From Candidatus Solibacter sp. (GTDB taxonomy: Bacteria > Acidobacteriota > Terriglobia > Bryobacterales > Bryobacteraceae), in the NCBI GenBank assembly GCA_025358475.1, contig JANYJN010000009.1, positions 1 to 32,678 of the forward strand: 32,678 nucleotides of DNA, written 5' to 3'. Under the pieces are notes generated by a model. That model searched no databases. It was not told the origin of the DNA and was given only the letters and a program-made list of their open reading frames with translations. Numbering within the stretch: the stretch's first letter is position 1; each line of letters starts with the position of its first letter. Position numbers and translations under genes: made by a program. Below are positions 31,501 through 32,678 of this stretch, piece by piece.

Positions 31501-31876
31501 CCTGAATTAGGATTTGTTGCGTCGATTGCCCCAGGGTCAATTGAACGTTCAATCCGGTGACGCCGGCGCTGAGCGTCAAAGGCCCGCGCTGTACTGTCGC
31601 GAAGCCCTCTTTTTTGAAGGTAATCAGGTAATGATCGGCAGGTACGAGCGGGCCGGTGTCGTAAAGTCCGGAATCGTTCGTGACAAAGATGCGTTCCGTG
31701 TTCTTGTCGATATCTTTAACGGTTATCGTTACACCAGGCACGACCGCTCCCGTCGGATCGGTCAGGCTGCCCGTGACATCGGCTGAATTCGTGGCTTGCG
31801 CCCAAACCACAACAGGGTACAAGCAGATCAAGCAAGCATACAACGGCAGTAGTGTCCCCACTCGTCGCGATTTCAT
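28547..31876 (-). CDS. TonB-dependent receptor, Oar-like, with N-terminal carboxypeptidase-regulatory-like domain (1109 aa)
   Basis: ATNSADVTGSLTDPTGAVVPGVTITVKDIDKNTERIFVTNDSGLYDTGPLVPADHYLITFKKEGF; plug region GVSVNGSMPFSNALLDGASTSSP; QYGGGGMVYNQISKGGSNQFHGMVYDYFKNTALNA; C-terminal ...ELVAKFRF ending in aromatic residue. Confidence 0.93.
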   Translation of the reverse strand: MKSRRVGTLLPLYACLICLYPVVVWAQATNSADVTGSLTDPTGAVVPGVTITVKDIDKNTERIFVTNDSGLYDTGPLVPADHYLITFKKEGFATVQRGPLTLSAGVTGLNVQLTLGQSTQQILIQETGAPLLETTTAEISSTVPQETLKLLPQTGGIPDWQSFLTFLPGTRGNGTNNNSPGMGGVSVNGSMPFSNALLDGASTSSPMSNNVINTPIFDTLGEVKMSSSAFSAQYGGGGMVYNQISKGGSNQFHGMVYDYFKNTALNAAPFGFNGVSFKTPQHFNDFGFNIGGPVIKNKVFFFFGIDHTINHTTPAVSFATVPTLTMRDGNFAGMNPIYDPTSQTVNPTTGVVTRQLFPYNQIPAAMLDTVAKNIQAYYPQPNRAGQLVNGIATNNFSYLAPGDSPKRKYFGRFDADITSNNRITGSAAWNDGPAKPFSPVDPINKDPGDVMNMSGQLSDYWTISPRLINELRIGFMGEYDVFHPATIGQGYPAKLGLRFAKEDIFPNVSISNYYGLGPGSPSNTEYKENTFDISDQVTLIHGRHLLHFGGGTLIFRADSTAWGNIKGAEVGFTGVYTAGSNTGALASGSGSSYADFLLGYVQNWNALNSPEYGGRLKNPGAFIQDDFKVTPKLTLNLGLRWEGNTGWTEIYGNERSFDPNVINPATNAPGALWFATTKANGRDRLQKGVYKNILPRFGFAYQLGDKTVIRGGIGLYTFPWNVDTYGGGLGQASASSGNQTDSTGNVSPVVILSSDGNTNYQGAKGAAINSIFKRASNTPDALNGQSVGFFPYTAPSPLLRSWNLTIQRQVTQSMVFDIGYVGSNQSHLPFTADLNQVPENLLGPNDAAFRPYKFQSITGNTTDGIANYNAFQMGLTRRFAKGLMFNVNYTWSHMLSNQDSSGWGSLQGATPYQRAYNPMANYGNSNFDVRHMLKAHASYDLPVGRGRQFVNNSKALDYAIGGWTLFGDFIKQGGSPFTPFMQVNNSYSLSSNNVWYPNLVGNPKAVAGGQSIDSWFNVNAFASPTPGTFGNLGRNTLYGPGLTAVNMSLHKVFKFTERTNLDFSANATNLFNHPSFALPDKAIGAGHVGRISGTSVGSRQMELVAKFRF

Positions 31877-31888
31877 AAGCCCCTCTTA

Positions 31889-31912
31889 CGGAGCACAGCC
31901 CAGAGTGCTCCG
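31889..31912 (-). promoter_or_regulatory. Perfect 8-bp stem-loop just upstream of the TonB-receptor start codon
   Basis: CGGAGCAC-AGCCCAGA-GTGCTCCG, 13 nt from the ATG (31876). Confidence 0.5.
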
Positions 31913-32151
31913 ATTTGTCAGACATGGATGCGGACGGTCCATCAAGGCTACTACTCAGGCCGGCAAGATGCAAGTTTCGTACCGTTTGGCCCTTGGCTCT
32001 AACGGTTAGCCCTTCCGTCTTAACGTGGCAAAGAAACAGTTCCTTCCAAAAAGCGGAGAAATCGGGCCCGGCACGACGGAAATCCAGAGCCGGCACGCAC
32101 CAGGCCCAGGTAAGGCAGGTAACACATGTGACACGACCGGGTGCGCCACCT

Positions 32152-32678
32152 CTATTTTGGCGTGGGAGCAGCCAGGGGCCTGATGTTGCTACAGGGAACG
32201 ACGCCGTTACCCTCTTTGACGCAGTAGAAACGATCTGCCTCAAGGTCGGTCCAGGTTTCACTTCCGCCCGACGGCCAGAAGATCTCTACTTTGTCGGCGC
32301 GACTGCGACCGGCGAGGCCGAAGTGGAGGCGGAGATCACTTTGCGACAGATAGCTCCCCGAACTCCTCACCTCGTCGGTCTGGGAGAGTTCGCCGGCGGT
32401 GATCCTTACTCGCGTGTTCAAGGCCAGTCGATTGCTTCTCGTTCCGGCCAGTTCGAGACTGATCCAGTGATGGCGCGGTCCCCCTTCGGGGCGAAAGATC
32501 ACGGGCTCACCCTCGAGATTTCCGACCACAACTTCCTGGACGCCGTCGTTAAACAGGTCGCCGATAGCCAGGCCGCGCCCCACTCGCGGAACCTGCAGGG
32601 CCGCGCCCACCTGATCGCTGATGTCGCGGAATGTGCCGTCCCGCCGATTCAGGAAGAGCTGGCCCGGCTCGCGGAAGT
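32152..32678 (-). CDS. CRTAC1 / ASPIC-UnbV family protein, C-terminal part (runs off window)
   Basis: FREPGQLFLNRRDGTFRDISDQVGAALQVPRVGRGLAIGDLFNDGVQEVVVGN...HHWISLELAGTRSNRLALNTRVRITAG...VRSSGSYLSQSDLRLHFGLAGRSRADKVEIFWPSGGSETWTDLEADRFYCVKEG; frame open to 32678. Confidence 0.88.
   Translation of the reverse strand, partial: FREPGQLFLNRRDGTFRDISDQVGAALQVPRVGRGLAIGDLFNDGVQEVVVGNLEGEPVIFRPEGGPRHHWISLELAGTRSNRLALNTRVRITAGELSQTDEVRSSGSYLSQSDLRLHFGLAGRSRADKVEIFWPSGGSETWTDLEADRFYCVKEGNGVVPCSNIRPLAAPTPK

Overview
High-GC window that looks like an acidobacterial (Bryobacterales/Solibacter-like, inferred from protein style only) hemicellulose/arabinoxylan degradation region. Apparently intact genes: an exported RraA-like protein, three GH51 alpha-L-arabinofuranosidases, a type-B carboxylesterase, a CBM-GH10 xylanase, an exported Nif3-like protein, a GH43 with a beta-trefoil-like tail, two CE1-type esterases, an Oar-like TonB-dependent receptor, a partial CRTAC1/ASPIC-UnbV protein, and an IS110-family transposase flanked by structured non-coding DNA. 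Between them lie about ten damaged loci: a frameshifted GH2, a GH39 relic, an RraA with an amber stop plus frameshift, two truncated enolase-superfamily genes, a transmembrane tandem-malectin protein with an amber stop plus frameshift, three CE1-esterase fragments, and a DDE-integrase relic whose tail runs into a 5'-truncated CE7 acetylxylan esterase. The most noteworthy signals are (1) the dense mosaic of decayed and intact CAZyme genes, (2) a transmembrane tandem-malectin protein that may be a sugar sensor, (3) a ~163-bp imperfect palindrome next to the IS110 transposase, with a bridge-RNA possibility on either side, (4) Sec/Tat-like leaders on enzyme families that are normally cytosolic (RraA, enolase, Nif3), and (5) a clean operator/promoter arrangement in front of the GH10 xylanase. 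Everything was read by eye; no searches or folding programs were run.
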